Assembly (NCBI GenBank): GCA_012932295.1
Contig: JAAONU010000001.1
Location: 25,044,193 to 25,108,192 of the forward strand
Direction: 5' to 3'
DNA length: 64,000 bases
Origin: Cyclina sinensis
Lineage: Eukaryota > Mollusca > Bivalvia > Venerida > Veneridae
A program made the translations under genes and the position numbers. Each line of letters begins with the position of its first letter. Position 1 is the first letter of the stretch. Under the pieces are notes generated by a model. It ran no database searches. It was given only the letters and a program-made list of their open reading frames with translations, and was not told the DNA's origin. Shown here in pieces: positions 22,653 through 34,722 of this stretch.

Positions 22653-24052
22653 TATCTATATTTATTATCAAACATGACCGTGTTCTCATATATTTTTACT
22701 CTCCTGATGCGCCACTGACCTCCTTTTTCTGTTTTTCCTTTCTCTTTTAGGATTAAACCGAACATGTTTAAGATAAAACGGGTAATTTTCCATCTTCGTT
22801 TAAGTATTTAAGAACCTTGTTATAAATATAGAAATGCAATTTTCTGAAAACATGCTCATTCATAAACAACGATTCTTTGCATTTTAGTGACGTCATAGTG
22901 ACTTAATTATGGTGTCACTTCAAATGTGCCATTGATGCAACTTAGTAGAAGATGGATACTGTTCAGTTGAAATATCTACTGTATAAGATCTCTGTATAAA
23001 ACGTAAATAAATTTTCAAAAGATTTTATATTATTTACTCATCAGTTTATAATTCACGCTGTAAACATCCGTTCGTCATGGAATTTCCTGCTCATGGACAC
23101 CAAGCAAAGAGGACAATTATGTTGATGAAGTCTTTAAATTGAAAGGGAATAGTTATAAATAACAATAACTTTTAGCTATTTAAGTTGATACAACAAAAAC
23201 TATATTTACAAGTACCTGTTTGAAACATATATCCACGATTCAGCGCAATAATTTGTAAAACATTTGTCGTTAATTCCTTTTTTTACAAATACTTACATAT
23301 TGAGCAGGTTGCTTTCTGTATCTTGCACTGTGCGGGCTCCGCACTGTAATTGAATATATTCTCCTAGGGACGTCAGTCATGTGGGCAGCCGGTATTGACC
23401 ATATGACGATAAATAAACTTAAAAAGACAGGACTTCGGGGGAGGGGGGGGGGGGGGGGGGGAACAATATGACAAATTTTGAAAAATCATGGAAGATATCC
23501 ATAGACAATGCTACATACTAGAATTCTAACCTTTATAAGTGTTCGCTACCAGAGTTTCCCATTGGATTGAATTCTTTAAATTATTTTTGTAGTTTTTCTT
23601 ATGACAAGTTTTAGTTTGTTCGTTCAAGTGATATGGGTGATGTCATTAAAAGTAAATTCCTGACGGTCGATACACGTAGGCACAATGACAAAGGCCTGTC
23701 TCCATACCAAGTGTGTGTTCCGGTGAGCAAAAATGAAATGTAAACGCAGATATTTATTATCACAGAGTCAAATTTTCAATCAATGGACAAAACTAACGGC
23801 GACAGCATGAGTACAACTGAATAAACAGCTGAAGGATAAATATTTGATGTATGTAATGTATAAGTGTCGCAGACAAGCTGCTACCAATAAATGTTAACTA
23901 AACGCACACTAACGGTATAGAATTGGAGATAATAATTGGAGAAATCGTTTAACTGAGCTACGACAAATTTGAAAAGTATTCAATTATTAGTAGAAACATA
24001 TATCTTCAAGTTAAGTTTTTCACATCAAAAACTGTACTACTGCTTGGAAAAT
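22653..24052. other. 5' flank of the GlcNAc-transferase gene
   Basis: It contains a V-SINE 3' fragment at about 23308-23345 (GCTTTCTGTATCTTGCACTG) and a run of about 18 G at 23444-23461 that could form G-quadruplexes. No TATA box or 5' UTR exon could be assigned. No ATG lies in frame between 23969 and the start codon. Confidence 0.4.
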
Positions 24053-25860
24053 ATGAACCTGACCTGCTTTAGAAGGATATATGTACCTTTTGTGGGGACT
24101 ATCTGTTTTATCATTTACATTTATGGAAGGACTCTATTTACTGAAAATAAGATGAACGTTCATTCCAAAAGTTTACAATATCGGACAAGGCTTTTTGATG
24201 TTTTTCTCCACTCTAATTTGTCTTTAAGAAAACAAACTCCAAAACGACTTGTCCATGACGTCAATTGTGCGGCCATCTTTAATGGCGACCAAGCTGAAAT
24301 TGACAGAGCAAATGAACTCACAGAGAAAGGCGAATACTCAAGAGAATTTATTAAAGACCAAGAATACGTTCTTCTGACAAGAAATTGTAACAAATTCAGA
24401 AGAGATCGAGGATATGATAGCTACTTACCTTCAGAAGAGGAATCTAACTTTCCCATTGCTTACAGCATTCTTCTGTACAAAGATGTTGAGCAGGTTGAAC
24501 GTTTATTACGAGCAATTTATGCACCGCAGAATTACTATTGCTTACATGTTGACGCTGATTCTAAACAAGAAGTACATGACGCCATCCAAGGTGTTGCTGA
24601 TTGTTTTGAGAACGTTTTTGTCGTAACAAGAAAAGAGTACGTGGTGTATGCGGGTTTCACGCGATTGCAGGCAGATCTAAACTGTATGGAAAATTTATTA
24701 CAGCGTGGTCATGACTGGAAGTATTTCATTAATTTACCGAGTCAGGAATTTCCTCTAAAAACAAACAAAGAAATAGTGAAAATATTAACAATATACAATG
24801 GCGCAAACGATATACCTGGTTTAACCGGAAATCGGCGGGTGGAAAGCAGGTTTGCAAAAAGATACTTTTACAGACATGTCGACAATAAAATAAAACCAAA
24901 CATGATAAGGTCAAACCAGACGAAAGAAGATCCGCCATATAATATGTCTGTAGTGAAGGGAAGCGCTTATGGTGTTTTCAGTCGGGATTTCGTACATTTT
25001 GTGATCTACAGTGAAGTTGCACGCGTGGTTCTAGACTGGTTTCGAGATGTTTATAGTCCCGATGAATATTATTGGGCAACTTTGAACTATAACAAACACC
25101 TCGGAGCCCCAGGGTCGTATTATAACGGTATTATTGTATTTATTTTCTTTTTCAGCTCATTTAAAGTTTTAAATATTGTCTTCGTTTATTGTGAATTGGC
25201 GAATATACAAAGCGATTCAACAAAAGTGGCTTGTTATTGCACCCTGTCTCTATTTAATCATTTCATTTAGTTTGTTTAGTTTCTGCGCCTGTACATATAT
25301 TCATCTGATGATGCTAGATTGTAAGTTCTTTCCAATAAGGTAGAGTTTATGATACCAATGCCACTAGTACCCGAAGTTGAAACTAGGCGGCTCTTAAGAT
25401 ACAAGAACACATCTTTATTTCACAGACATTTGATTATATCCATTCAGAAAAAGTATCCGTTGCACCATTAAACTATTTTCTGGATGGTCTTCATATTAAA
25501 AGTATTTAAATCAGATTTCTCCTAAAAACCTGTTGTATTTTTTTTTCAGATAAACCTGATAAGAAACCAAGAGTAGGGGTGTATGCTTTGTGGAGCTGGG
25601 AGGGTCGGTGTAAAGGGAAGTTTGTGCGTGCAGTTTGTGTGTTTGGAGTCGGTGATTTGCAATCTCTGACTACCAAGAAACACTTATTCGCTAATAAATT
25701 CTACTTTAATTACCAACCATACGCTCTTGACTGTATGGAAGAATGGCACTTTAACAAGACTGCTGAGGGTGATTTGAAGACTTTAAACATTACCTACTAT
25801 GAATCGCTTCCTTTCATAAAGCCATCGAATGCATCTGTACAGAGATCTATAGACGACTGA
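24053..25860 (+). CDS. Core-2/I-branching beta-1,6-N-acetylglucosaminyltransferase-like
   Basis: Family members transfer GlcNAc from UDP-GlcNAc in beta-1,6 linkage to make core-2, core-4 or I branches on glycans in the Golgi. Exon 24053-25127 and exon 25550-25860 join across a GTATTA...TTTTTTTCAG intron (phase 1) to give 461 aa. Residues ~11-29 (PFVGTICFIIYIYG) form a type II membrane anchor. Family blocks follow in order: FPIAYSILLYKDVEQVERLL, RAIYAPQNYYCLHVDADS, VVYAGFTRLQADLNCMENLL, KYFINLPSQEFPLKTNKEI, VKGSAYGVFSRDF and YSPDEYYWATLNY. The Glu in the last block corresponds to the proposed catalytic base of C2GnT. Exon 2 supplies WEGRCKGKFVRAVCVFGVGD and LFANKF. Conserved cysteines and N-glycosylation sites (NMS, NIT) are present. 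It looks intact. Acceptor specificity (GCNT1, 3 or 4) cannot be told. The start is the first in-frame ATG. Confidence 0.92.
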
Positions 25861-26448
25861 AACAGACATTCAGTTTGGTTTCACGTTAGCAGGTTTGAAT
25901 AAATTGCAATATGCGTTTTTTAGGGTCATTTTTTTCTTTTTTTGCCCCGTTTCACTGTAAAGTTCGTGCGTTGGAACACTTGCACCTTTATCAAAGCGAT
26001 TCTCAATTTTGTATCTTTGATATAGTCAAGTTCAAAATTTGGTTTAAATATGCAATAGATTTTAAATGTGTTGTCGTACGTCAGCTCGATAAATAGTGCA
26101 TCTTAAATTTGATAACATATTTTGCATGTTTCCAGTGAACATTTGCATGTGCATTACCATACAGTTCGTCGAAATCCCCAAATATATATTTACACTTGTC
26201 AGAATCTCTGTTGTACGAAAACGTTTTATTATTTTGGTTTATTTTAGTGAATTGTTTTAAGCGTCATTCACAGTTGAGGTATTTTATTTTAGCTTTTCTT
26301 TACTCTTTTTGTGCATCGGCTTAATGCTTATCTGTTTGAATCTGTTCGATTGCTTAAAAATCTGATAAATGTTTTATTGAACCGATCTATTAATTCACGA
26401 ATTCGGATTTGTACTATTCATTTTTAACAAAACAATTCTACAGCAGCT
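25861..26448. other. 3' flank of the GlcNAc-transferase gene
   Basis: Probable 3' UTR followed by AT-rich DNA. No repeat or second gene was recognised. Confidence 0.4.
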
Positions 26449-26882
26449 ATCAATGTGGCAATACCACATGGTAAATGATGTCAACTAGGCTGTTGCAAGC
26501 AGCATTTTTTAGCCTCAACTGTTGTAAGTAATTCTTCATCAATTTTAATGGTATAAAGCGGATACTCATACCCTTAACATTGGCCCTGATGATTCTTTGT
26601 CAGATGTACATGATTTTCTAATTCGGGAAAACTGATGCGCTTTTCATGATAGCAAACATATTTTTACGATTCTTAAAACCCGATTTTTAAGAAAAACGAT
26701 ACATCTGACAAAAGAATCATTAGGATCTATATTTAGGGCACAATTTTCCTCCTCGCATACACTATATCCATGATGAAGAAATAAAATACTTACAGCAATT
26801 TTCTCCTCTGAATCGAGGCAAAAAATGCTGCTTTAAACAGCCTAAATGACATCATTTGCCACGTGATATGATCACACTGGCT
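26449..26882. mobile_element. Foldback element, ~430 bp with long imperfect inverted arms
   Basis: The left arm has GGTAAATGATGTCAACTAGG, CAGCATTTTTTAGCCTC, TTCTTCATCA and GATTCTTTGTCAGATGTAC. Each is mirrored on the right (reverse complement GGCAAATGATGTCATTTAGG, CAGCATTTTTTGCCTC, TTCTTCATCA, GATTCTTTTGTCAGATGTA). Arms are about 190 bp with indels, and the centre is T-rich. It lies between the convergent GlcNAc-transferase and lipocalin genes. GCTAT flanks both ends. Confidence 0.8.
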
Positions 26883-29114
26883 ATGGTTCTTCGTAGATCT
26901 TAAATATTTGTCCACCTCTTTATTCATCGTTTGTAAATTGTTTTTCATTCGTTTTTGCTTTTCCTTTCAGTAGATAACTAAACATTGGATTATATTCAAG
27001 AACAATAGTTTTAGCGGAAATAAAGTTTCCTCCTTTTGTGTTTGGTGGTGATTTCGTTTGAAGAACTACTTGAATTCTACGAAATGCAAATATTTATAAA
27101 TTTGCAGGACGATAAATTTGCCGAGCTAAACATATCACTGTAGAATTTCTCTAGTAGAACGTGCATTTTAAAGATGCAGTTGGTGCAGCGCATGAGCACG
27201 GCGCGTTAACAAAAATATAAGATTATAGCAAGTTTATACAAACGTACACACGTTCTGTTGCTTATTTTCACTTGTATCATGAATAGGTGTGTCAGCGGAT
27301 ATAAAAACACCTACTTCGTTTTCTCTAAATTTTCCACCATTGTTCTTGATTTACACAGATGATGCTTATTTGCATAAATGAAAGTATTTTTTAGAAACAC
27401 AAAATTGAACTTACAAGACCAGAACAATCTAGAGCCAAAAAATCTCTCGAATATCGTAGGACTTCTTCACCTAAACTTTTACAGCTTTGGCAAAAATTGA
27501 GCTGAAAAGGGGGTAGGAATTACATTAATGATTAAATTGTGCAAAACTGGCCCTTTTATTCTTTTCGTCCCCCAAATATCTTGCTGCTGTTCGACTGCGC
27601 ACACATTACAGAATAGATAGATCTACATACATTAATTTAAATGGGAAAAAAGACAATTAACCTATAACCTTTAACTTCCTGTTTCACATTTTCAGTACCC
27701 CTCTCCATTCATATAGCACAACACACTTAGACTTTTTTTCTGTAATCACGACTTGTCAAACCTTTAATGAGAATAAATTTCATATATACCTTACCTATCA
27801 TTTAACTGACCTTCATCTTAGGCAAGTCATAGATTCGAGATATTCTTTGATTCATGTTACTACAAAGCAACATGAGCGAAGGTCTAAGGTTTGAACCCGT
27901 TCAGACAGTACCAAATGACATCAAGTTCAGATCTGAATCACATGTTTCAACATTTAGTATTGAATTATTTCAGAGCAATGTGAAACAAAATACAATCACA
28001 GTCAAACTAAAGCAAATACGCTTTAGATGCATTCTGACGTCATCAGCAGGTCTCTCCGGAAATGAAATATGGAAGTAATACGGAAACATGTTGGAACTAC
28101 GTTATATTACGCATATTTCCGCAGATGGCCGGGATAACATGATTGGCTTCAGATATTCACGTGCCACTGAGCTCTATGTTTTTTTCATGGGAACTGGTAG
28201 AAATCTGTGCATAGTATATATCCACTGACTAATGACAGAATTTGAATGAGTCGATTTTTAAAGGACTTCAAATCAGCAGCATGAAAACAATGCTCCTTAC
28301 CGGGAATAAAATGCTGTAATTTTAACAAGTGTAAAATATTTATTCTAACATTCACAATGTATTTGATAGAAATGAATATAATTCATTTTACATCCGCGTT
28401 TAAACGTTCATATTTGAACGTGAGGTAACATCTGGTAAGTGACTTTTTTTATGGAGATTACAATTTTGTTCTTGGTATGCCTGTTATGCTTTTATTGCTT
28501 CTTTGTTTAACTGCCTTTTTATAGTTATGTAATCAGGTACTCAGAAGTTGATATAAAATTGTCATACATTTTTATTTAATGCAAGAAAAGACGTTACATT
28601 GCTGTAAATAAGAAAAGACAGGCAGTCATTAATGCCAGCTGTTACAGTTTGCCAACGAAACAACGGAAACAAGTTCTTATGAATCATTTACAAAAATAGG
28701 ATCGTAGTCAGAGAAACTATAATAACGAACTATTTTGTCTCTGTAGCATCGATGGTTATAGTACAGTGGTTTTCAGAGAGTGGCAAGGTTTTAATTCCCG
28801 GTGCAGTTATACTGGTCAAATTAGTATTGATTGGTCAAATTAGTATTGATATGCTCCTCCGGTTGCAACGTTATGAGCTCACAGTGTATTCATTCATTCA
28901 TTCATTCATTCATTTTTATTTATTTTCTTTTATAATTTATTTTTTCCTTAATCTAAATTAACAAAAGTTAACATAACACACATCTGCAGTTATTACCTGT
29001 GCACGTCTGCAAATAATCTTCAGAGCGTTATAAGGAGAATATCAGGGAACTCGCTTAAAATCCTTCATTCTGCAGATCGGGAATAAATAAAGGAAAAAAA
29101 ATATTAATTTGTAT
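26883..29114. other. Intergenic DNA with small repeats
   Basis: No gene found. It contains a perfect 7-bp inverted repeat (ACGTTCATATTTGAACGT, 28404-28421), a 19-bp direct duplication (GGTCAAATTAGTATTGAT, about 28817-28854) and an ATTC microsatellite (28888-28913) that may be the tail of a decayed tRNA-headed element starting near 28755. Confidence 0.45.
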
Positions 29115-29117
29115 ATT

Positions 29118-29123
29118 TTTATT
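29118..29123 (-). terminator. Polyadenylation signal of the lipocalin gene
   Basis: AATAAA on the minus strand, about 32 bp after the lipocalin stop codon. Confidence 0.6.
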
Positions 29124-29154
29124 TCCCTTTCAACAAAGAAACATGTTCCTGGAA

Positions 29155-32100
29155 CTAAAATTTGCACTTTTTATGAAGCTCCGGCTGGCAAGCTGAAATG
29201 TAGAAAGAGATATTTCATAAAAAGTTGGTTTTTTTATCCAGAAAGTCAGTTCACTTCTTTTAATGAAAATATAAAAAGAACTAAACCCTTACTAACGATA
29301 TGTCATACGAGCTTCACCGGACCAACAAAAAAGTTTGGATTAAAAGATTTCCGGATAAGAAGGTTTACAAGAAGAGACGTATGCAAGAATGATGATTCGC
29401 CGCTGTTTTTATAAACGTAACGTTGAATTGTACTTTTAATAGGAAATAAATATCAAATAACAGTACAAGGAAGCTGTTAAACTTACGCATTTTGTGGGGA
29501 ACTCGGGATAACTCGCCGAGGGTGATACCCCACCTACTCATCAGAATGCTCTCAATCATTTGCACGACACCGGGTGGAGGGTAGCGGAACCTTGTTGCCA
29601 CGCTAATCCATGGGTCGTCACATCTGTCTCCTGTTGCCATCATTCTTGTGCAGCCCCAATATATAACGAACTTCTTGTAGTCGGTTGCGGCTACTTGTAA
29701 CCTTCCACTAAAACTGTCGCCTGGAATATGAGAAAATGGAAAATACTTTAAGTTCGTGTATACATGAACTTAAAGACTTATAAAGCGCAGCAAACGACCT
29801 AAACAAGTTTTCTGTTGGATTTCCTACGTCAAAGCCATCAGCACATCGGTTTTATATGTATTGTATTTTGTGATACCAGGTAAAGACCGCACTAACAAAG
29901 ATTTAAAAGAAAAAGTATTTTCTCACGATTTTGAAATCACGATTTATTCGTGCAAGGCATGAAAGCTTGCTAGGCTTTTTTATTTCTTGTACAAAGTAAA
30001 GTTAAGTAAATTAAAGTGTTTATTTATTATGGTGTCACCCCTACTCAAAGGGCCAGCCTCCCGGGCTTATGAGACACTTCTATGAGTGTACACATTTACT
30101 CCCCGATTCCTTATCCTATGTGCCAGGCGTCAGGCGGACAGGCAATCGGTAACCATTATTTAACTAGCTGGCGGCTCACCAACCGGCCGCATCAGAACAA
30201 GCCCCTGAAGGGACTCGAACCTTCGACCTCCCGCTCTGTAAGCGGATGCCTTAACCACTAGGCCACGGAGACGGTAGATCTACATGTATATGTTCATGTC
30301 TTGCAAAATGCAAGAACGTTGCTGGAATCCACTCAACATATTCCGTTAAATTGATACATGACAGACTTTGCTCAAACAAAATGGCAACTGTAAGAGTCAT
30401 GGTCCATCATGTGCGTAAAGCCAAAGTACTGATCACAGACGTTATTTCATTTTTACGTTTTACTATTCTTAGGTCGTGCAATTCATTGTTAAAAACGTTC
30501 ACTAGTAGAAATGTGGATGCAAGACAATTTTTTTATTGGTCGAATCTCGTTTTATTGGCGGAACGATTCGATTTTATAAAAGACGCAGATGAAATGAACT
30601 AGATCTATAACGGTTGATTCGAGAAAAGAAATTGGGGTCATTGAAGTAATAGGACACGATGTATCTTAATCTATCAAGGTGATACATAAGTTGAAAATTC
30701 TGTGATGTAAATGCAGTGTAAATCAGAGGGAAAATGTGTTAAGTTGTAACTGACGTTTTTGTCTGTTTTTGTCCATATTTTACATATACCTATATTATCC
30801 ACGTTGTTGAACACACCGGGACCTGCAATCATATATCGTCCGTTAACTCTGTTACACATACCATTGCTGAAAAGAGTGATAAGATTCAACAGGAAAAGAT
30901 TGGACTTTTCTGACATCAGATGTGACGTCATCAAGATGCGAAATGTGAATCATCAATATCAAATTGCATTATTTAACAATTGTTACACAGAAAAAGTGCC
31001 TAGAACATGTTGCTATCAGGACATACACTTGTCGTCATACATAAGTCAGTAATGTATTATTTTATTCACATGAAGTAACAACTTTTATAGTTGATACAGT
31101 AAAATGTTATCATTATTTCAGAAGTGTTAAAAATGTGAACTTTAACGACATGATGGTCAATGGCATTATTCACCTTTTGACTTATTTGACTTATTAACTT
31201 TTTCATGATTGATTACCTGATATTCTTTTGACGGAAGAGTAGACCTACAGATTAAAAAAGCTTTTTTATCCTTGTTAATGAATATAATTGTGAATATTTC
31301 CAGAAATATTAACATTTCACTATATGTGATTTGAATATTTTCATTTAATTACACCAATTTAGATAATTAAATGCATTGAGATAATTTATCAACGCGGCGT
31401 CTGCTTGACATATTTTAAACGTTATTTTCGATTTTTTTTTCTATGGTTAAAAATTAATTTCCTTCATACACATGCATTTTGTATGTTTCTTTATTGTACC
31501 TGTTTGTAATCAGACTGACTAAAATATATTTTTTGTTTTTCATCGTGATGGTTGTACTAGACTCTAGAGTACAACCCGAAGAAATGTTTAATAATAATTC
31601 GAGGGTTCAGTGCAAAACTATTGTAACTAGCTGTACTTATACATATAAACTATATATAAACTACATATAACTACATATAAACAACAGATAACTAGATATA
31701 ATTAAATATAAACTACATATAACTATACATAAACTACATATAAACTTCAGACAACTATATATAAACTACATATAAACTACATATAAACTTCAGACAACTA
31801 GATTTAAGCTACATATAAACTACATATAAACTACAGACAACTAGATATAAACTACATATAAACTACAGACAACTAGATATACACTACATACAAACTTCAG
31901 ACAACTAGATATAAACTACATATAAACTACATATAAACTACAGACAACTAGATATAAACTACATACAAACTTCAGACAACTAGATATAAACTACATATAA
32001 ACTACATATAAACTTCAGACAACTAGATATTAATACATATAAACTACAGGCAACTAGATATAAACTGCATATAAACTACAGACAACTAGATATAAACTTC

Positions 32101-32911
32101 ATATAAACTGCATATAAACTTCAGACAACTAGATATAAACTACATATAACTATACATAACGTATAAAAGTATACGACATTTTTATCAAATAACTAGATAA
32201 AAGAAAATTATTTTTAAAAAAAAGTTACTTTCTCCATGTCAGGTAGTTGGTAAGGGCTTTGCCTTCAGGTACTAAGTTCTGCTCGTAATCTGTGAACGTA
32301 CTGGAGCCTGGCCAACTGCAAGGGGCTTTTCGAAATTGGATAAACCATTGCCCTAGAAACTTAATGCATGTACATGAAATTGTAGGGACTGAATAAAATG
32401 ACTGACTGCAAACGTGTTGGACTATGAAATAAATTATCAAAAATATAAAAAGAGAATTGCTTCACAAGTAGATGTTCAGTGCAAATTGTGACGTAAAAGT
32501 ATGAAATGACAGATAACTTCAAATAAAGTTAAGATAAAATTTACATTTTTCAAACAAACCTCGTTTCTACACACACAAAAATATCAGGCAAACAAAGATT
32601 GCTTCTTTTGGACCTCTTAGACAACATTTCATCCTATTTATATTCATCCCATCGAACCTCATACGAAATGTCCAGTGATACTACCAGAATACGTCCAAAT
32701 GAATATGAATTCCTCATAAGGGTATATAAGAACTTTATCAGGGGTCGTCTCAAATGTCTTTAACTGCGTTAAAATTGTCTATGAGTAATAAAAGACTTAC
32801 TGCATTTAGGTTAAACTTTGGCACGGGAGGAGGAGGGTTCTGTAGTTTCTGTTTGATGTCTGTTGAGTGTACAGCTACTGAGAATAACGCCACTAGAAAA
32901 AGCTGCAACAT
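29155..32911 (-). CDS. Secreted lipocalin (apolipoprotein D-like fold)
   Basis: Lipocalins are secreted beta-barrel carriers of small hydrophobic ligands. Five coding exons on the minus strand have matching phases: 32801-32911, 32229-32359, 30790-30866, 29487-29720 and 29155-29192, giving 196 aa. Exon 1 encodes a signal peptide (MLQLFLVALFSVAVHS) and a Pro-rich linker. Exon 2 opens with the lipocalin GxW block (FLGQWFIQFRKAPCSW). Exon 3 gives NRVNGRYMIAGPG. Exon 4 gives RLQVAATDYKKFVIYWGC and DDPWISVATRFRYPPP, the late strands and the C-terminal helix (VVQMIESIL). Exon 5 ends CQPELHKKCKF. Six cysteines could make three disulfides. Introns hold a SINE and a minisatellite. All donors are GTAAGT-like or GTATAT. 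The exon 2 acceptor (CATTAAG) is weak. The exact ligand and orthologue are unknown. Confidence 0.85.
30025..30276 (-). mobile_element. tRNA-derived SINE in lipocalin intron 3
   Basis: On the minus strand the head has box A (GTGGCCTAGTGGTTAAGGC) and box B (AAGGTTCGAGTCCC), resembling a Val-type tRNA. The body runs through GATGCGGCCGGTTGGTGAG to GGCTGGCCCTTTGAGTAGG. The acceptor stem does not close, so it is a SINE, not a tRNA gene. It is a different family from the V-SINE and the 19158/44707 family. Confidence 0.75.
31640..32163. repeat. Minisatellite in lipocalin intron 2
   Basis: Units of ACTACATATAA and TTCAGACAACTAGATATA alternate with variable order over about 520 bp, giving higher-order units of about 40-55 bp. 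The array lies within the intron between coding exons 2 and 3. Confidence 0.85.
32795..32800 (-). other. Splice donor after the lipocalin signal-peptide exon
   Basis: GTAAGT on the minus strand directly follows codon 37 of the lipocalin, fixing the end of the signal-peptide exon in phase 0. Confidence 0.8.
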
Positions 32912-33411
32912 GGCTCCCTATCTGATAAAAAAAATCAAATCAAAGTAAGGAAATTTTACAATTTATTTAGAATAATCGGCCTTTGCTGTTTATTTGAAAA
33001 TTATATGTAAGTGCTTTCCCACAACTTAGATGTATGTTTTTGTTGTAAAAAAAAGCAACATCTTTTACGAAAATATGGTTCTTTGAAAGTTGTTTTAAAA
33101 TGCCACAGCTTAAAAAGAAATTTACATAGATATAAAATGGTTCATCCCAGTACTTAACCGCATTTTCACAGGCATAGTAATGGCATATTTTAGAATGAAA
33201 ATAAAGTCCGATTACTTTTCCCGAAATTTTTATTAAATCTTCTCTCGGTATCACTCGTTTATTTTATTTATAGTGAAACCTTTAAACGATAATACAAAAT
33301 AAATAAATAAAAAATCTATTTTATGGCAGTGTACTTTTCGTTTTCTTAACATGTTTTTTTTTTCACACTCTTTAAATGTACAAAGATAAAAATATTGAAT
33401 AATGTACTTAC

Positions 33412-33455
33412 CAACGTGTCAAGTTTCACTTCAAGTGACAAGGTGAAAAGCTACG
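33412..33455 (-). other. Candidate 5' non-coding exon of the lipocalin gene
   Basis: The coding exon 1 is preceded on the minus strand by a strong acceptor (T-run then ATCAG ending at 32922), which implies an upstream exon. A GTAAGT donor at 33406-33411 follows GACACGTTG, making this the nearest good candidate. Its 5' end is not defined. Confidence 0.35.
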
Positions 33456-33889
33456 GAAAAGTATTATTCAATTTTTGACATTTAAATCTGAAAAAAATGA
33501 TGAAAGTGCATATTCAAATGAATGAAAAATGATGAATAGAAATATGTTTTTTAATGTCTAAATCTTTCTACACTTGGATTGATGATTTTTAAACGAGGCA
33601 ATCTTCTGTTTGAGACTTTTTAATAGAGAGTAAGAAAATAAATGACAAAGAAAGATTTAGGTGAAAAGTGAAAAACAGTGTTTTATAGGTTCAAATTATA
33701 CGCATAATGTGGCATGAAATTGACATACGGATTTAGCAATAAGATTCAATATGGAAAGCTCTTGAGAGGTATTGGCTTGGCACAACAGCTCTTGCTGGCG
33801 TTCATGTAATGCTTTATGTTGAGGAATTGGACCAGTATGTTTTCCTGGATAGCAAATAGGATCACAGAAATAGTTACAAAACAAATATT

Positions 33890-33990
33890 GCAGTGGCTGC
33901 GAGTTCGATTTCCCACTCCTCTACTAACATTATTTTTTTAATGTTGGACGAAACGTTAGAGGTCTAAAGTGTCTACGCTTTCTATGCATG
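33890..33990 (+). mobile_element. V-SINE fragment, degenerate
   Basis: GCGAGTTCGATTTCCC (box B) is followed by ACTCCTCTACTAACATTA and GGACGAAACGTTAGAGGTCT, aligning with the box B and V-domain region of the copy at 7491. Confidence 0.55.
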
Positions 33991-34614
33991 AAAAAAACTA
34001 GGAGGGAGAAGAATTAAAGACTTTTTAGCCCCTCTTAATTATCGGCAAAAGTTTATATATTTAAACGTTTGATAAAAATACCCCTCCACCTAGAGAACGG
34101 ACACTTCTTATTTGGCATATTTTGTACAATTTAAGGGCATTAACTCTAGAGTACCATAACGGATTTGATCGGTTATCGAACTTGATCAAAATATTTTGCC
34201 CACAAACATTATCAGCATTTTTTGGTGAAGATCGGAAGAAACTCTTGAACTCATAGAGGGACAAGGCTTATTTAGCCCCCAATTTTTGTTTTTAAAGTAC
34301 GAAATTAAATTTAGATAAGTAGTTTTCATCATAAATCTCTGTTTAAATGCCCGGATATCTATATGCTCGTATTTGTCACAGATGTCTTGTAAACAAAACA
34401 TATTCCTCCAGTTTTAAGAGTGAAAGATACAAACGGCAAAATCTAATCGTTCATAATTCAATGAAGTACAGGCGTTCCAGCAAGCTCAGCCGATGTCTTC
34501 TTCCTTACTGTTTATAGCAAGACGACCCACCGATGAATACATCCATCTACCTACTTACCTACCTATAAGGGCTTATTTGTCGCTTGCCTATGTGACTGAA
34601 ACGCCCTGAAGACT

Positions 34615-34722
34615 ATAATTATTTTAAGTTGTTTGGGATAGTGCAAGTTACAGATATCATCCCATTCCAGAGACACATGGGACCTCGGTTTAACTTATAA
34701 TCTGTAAGACAATCAGTATTAA
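34615..34722 (-). mobile_element. V-SINE fragment, degenerate
   Basis: On the minus strand it reads AAACCGAGGTCCCATGTGTC and then GGGATGATATCTGTAACTTG, matching the V-domain and 3' part of the copy at 7491. Confidence 0.65.

Noticed and set aside
24160..24938. Antisense and alternative-frame ORFs over the GlcNAc-transferase exon
   Set aside because: They are shadows of the conserved coding frame.
29109..29414. 101-codon plus-strand open frame
   Set aside because: It overlaps the last coding exon of the lipocalin on the other strand, which has consistent splice phase and a stop, so this frame is a shadow.
30195..30276. Possible tRNA-Val gene on the minus strand
   Set aside because: The acceptor stem fails to close and the sequence continues into a SINE body.
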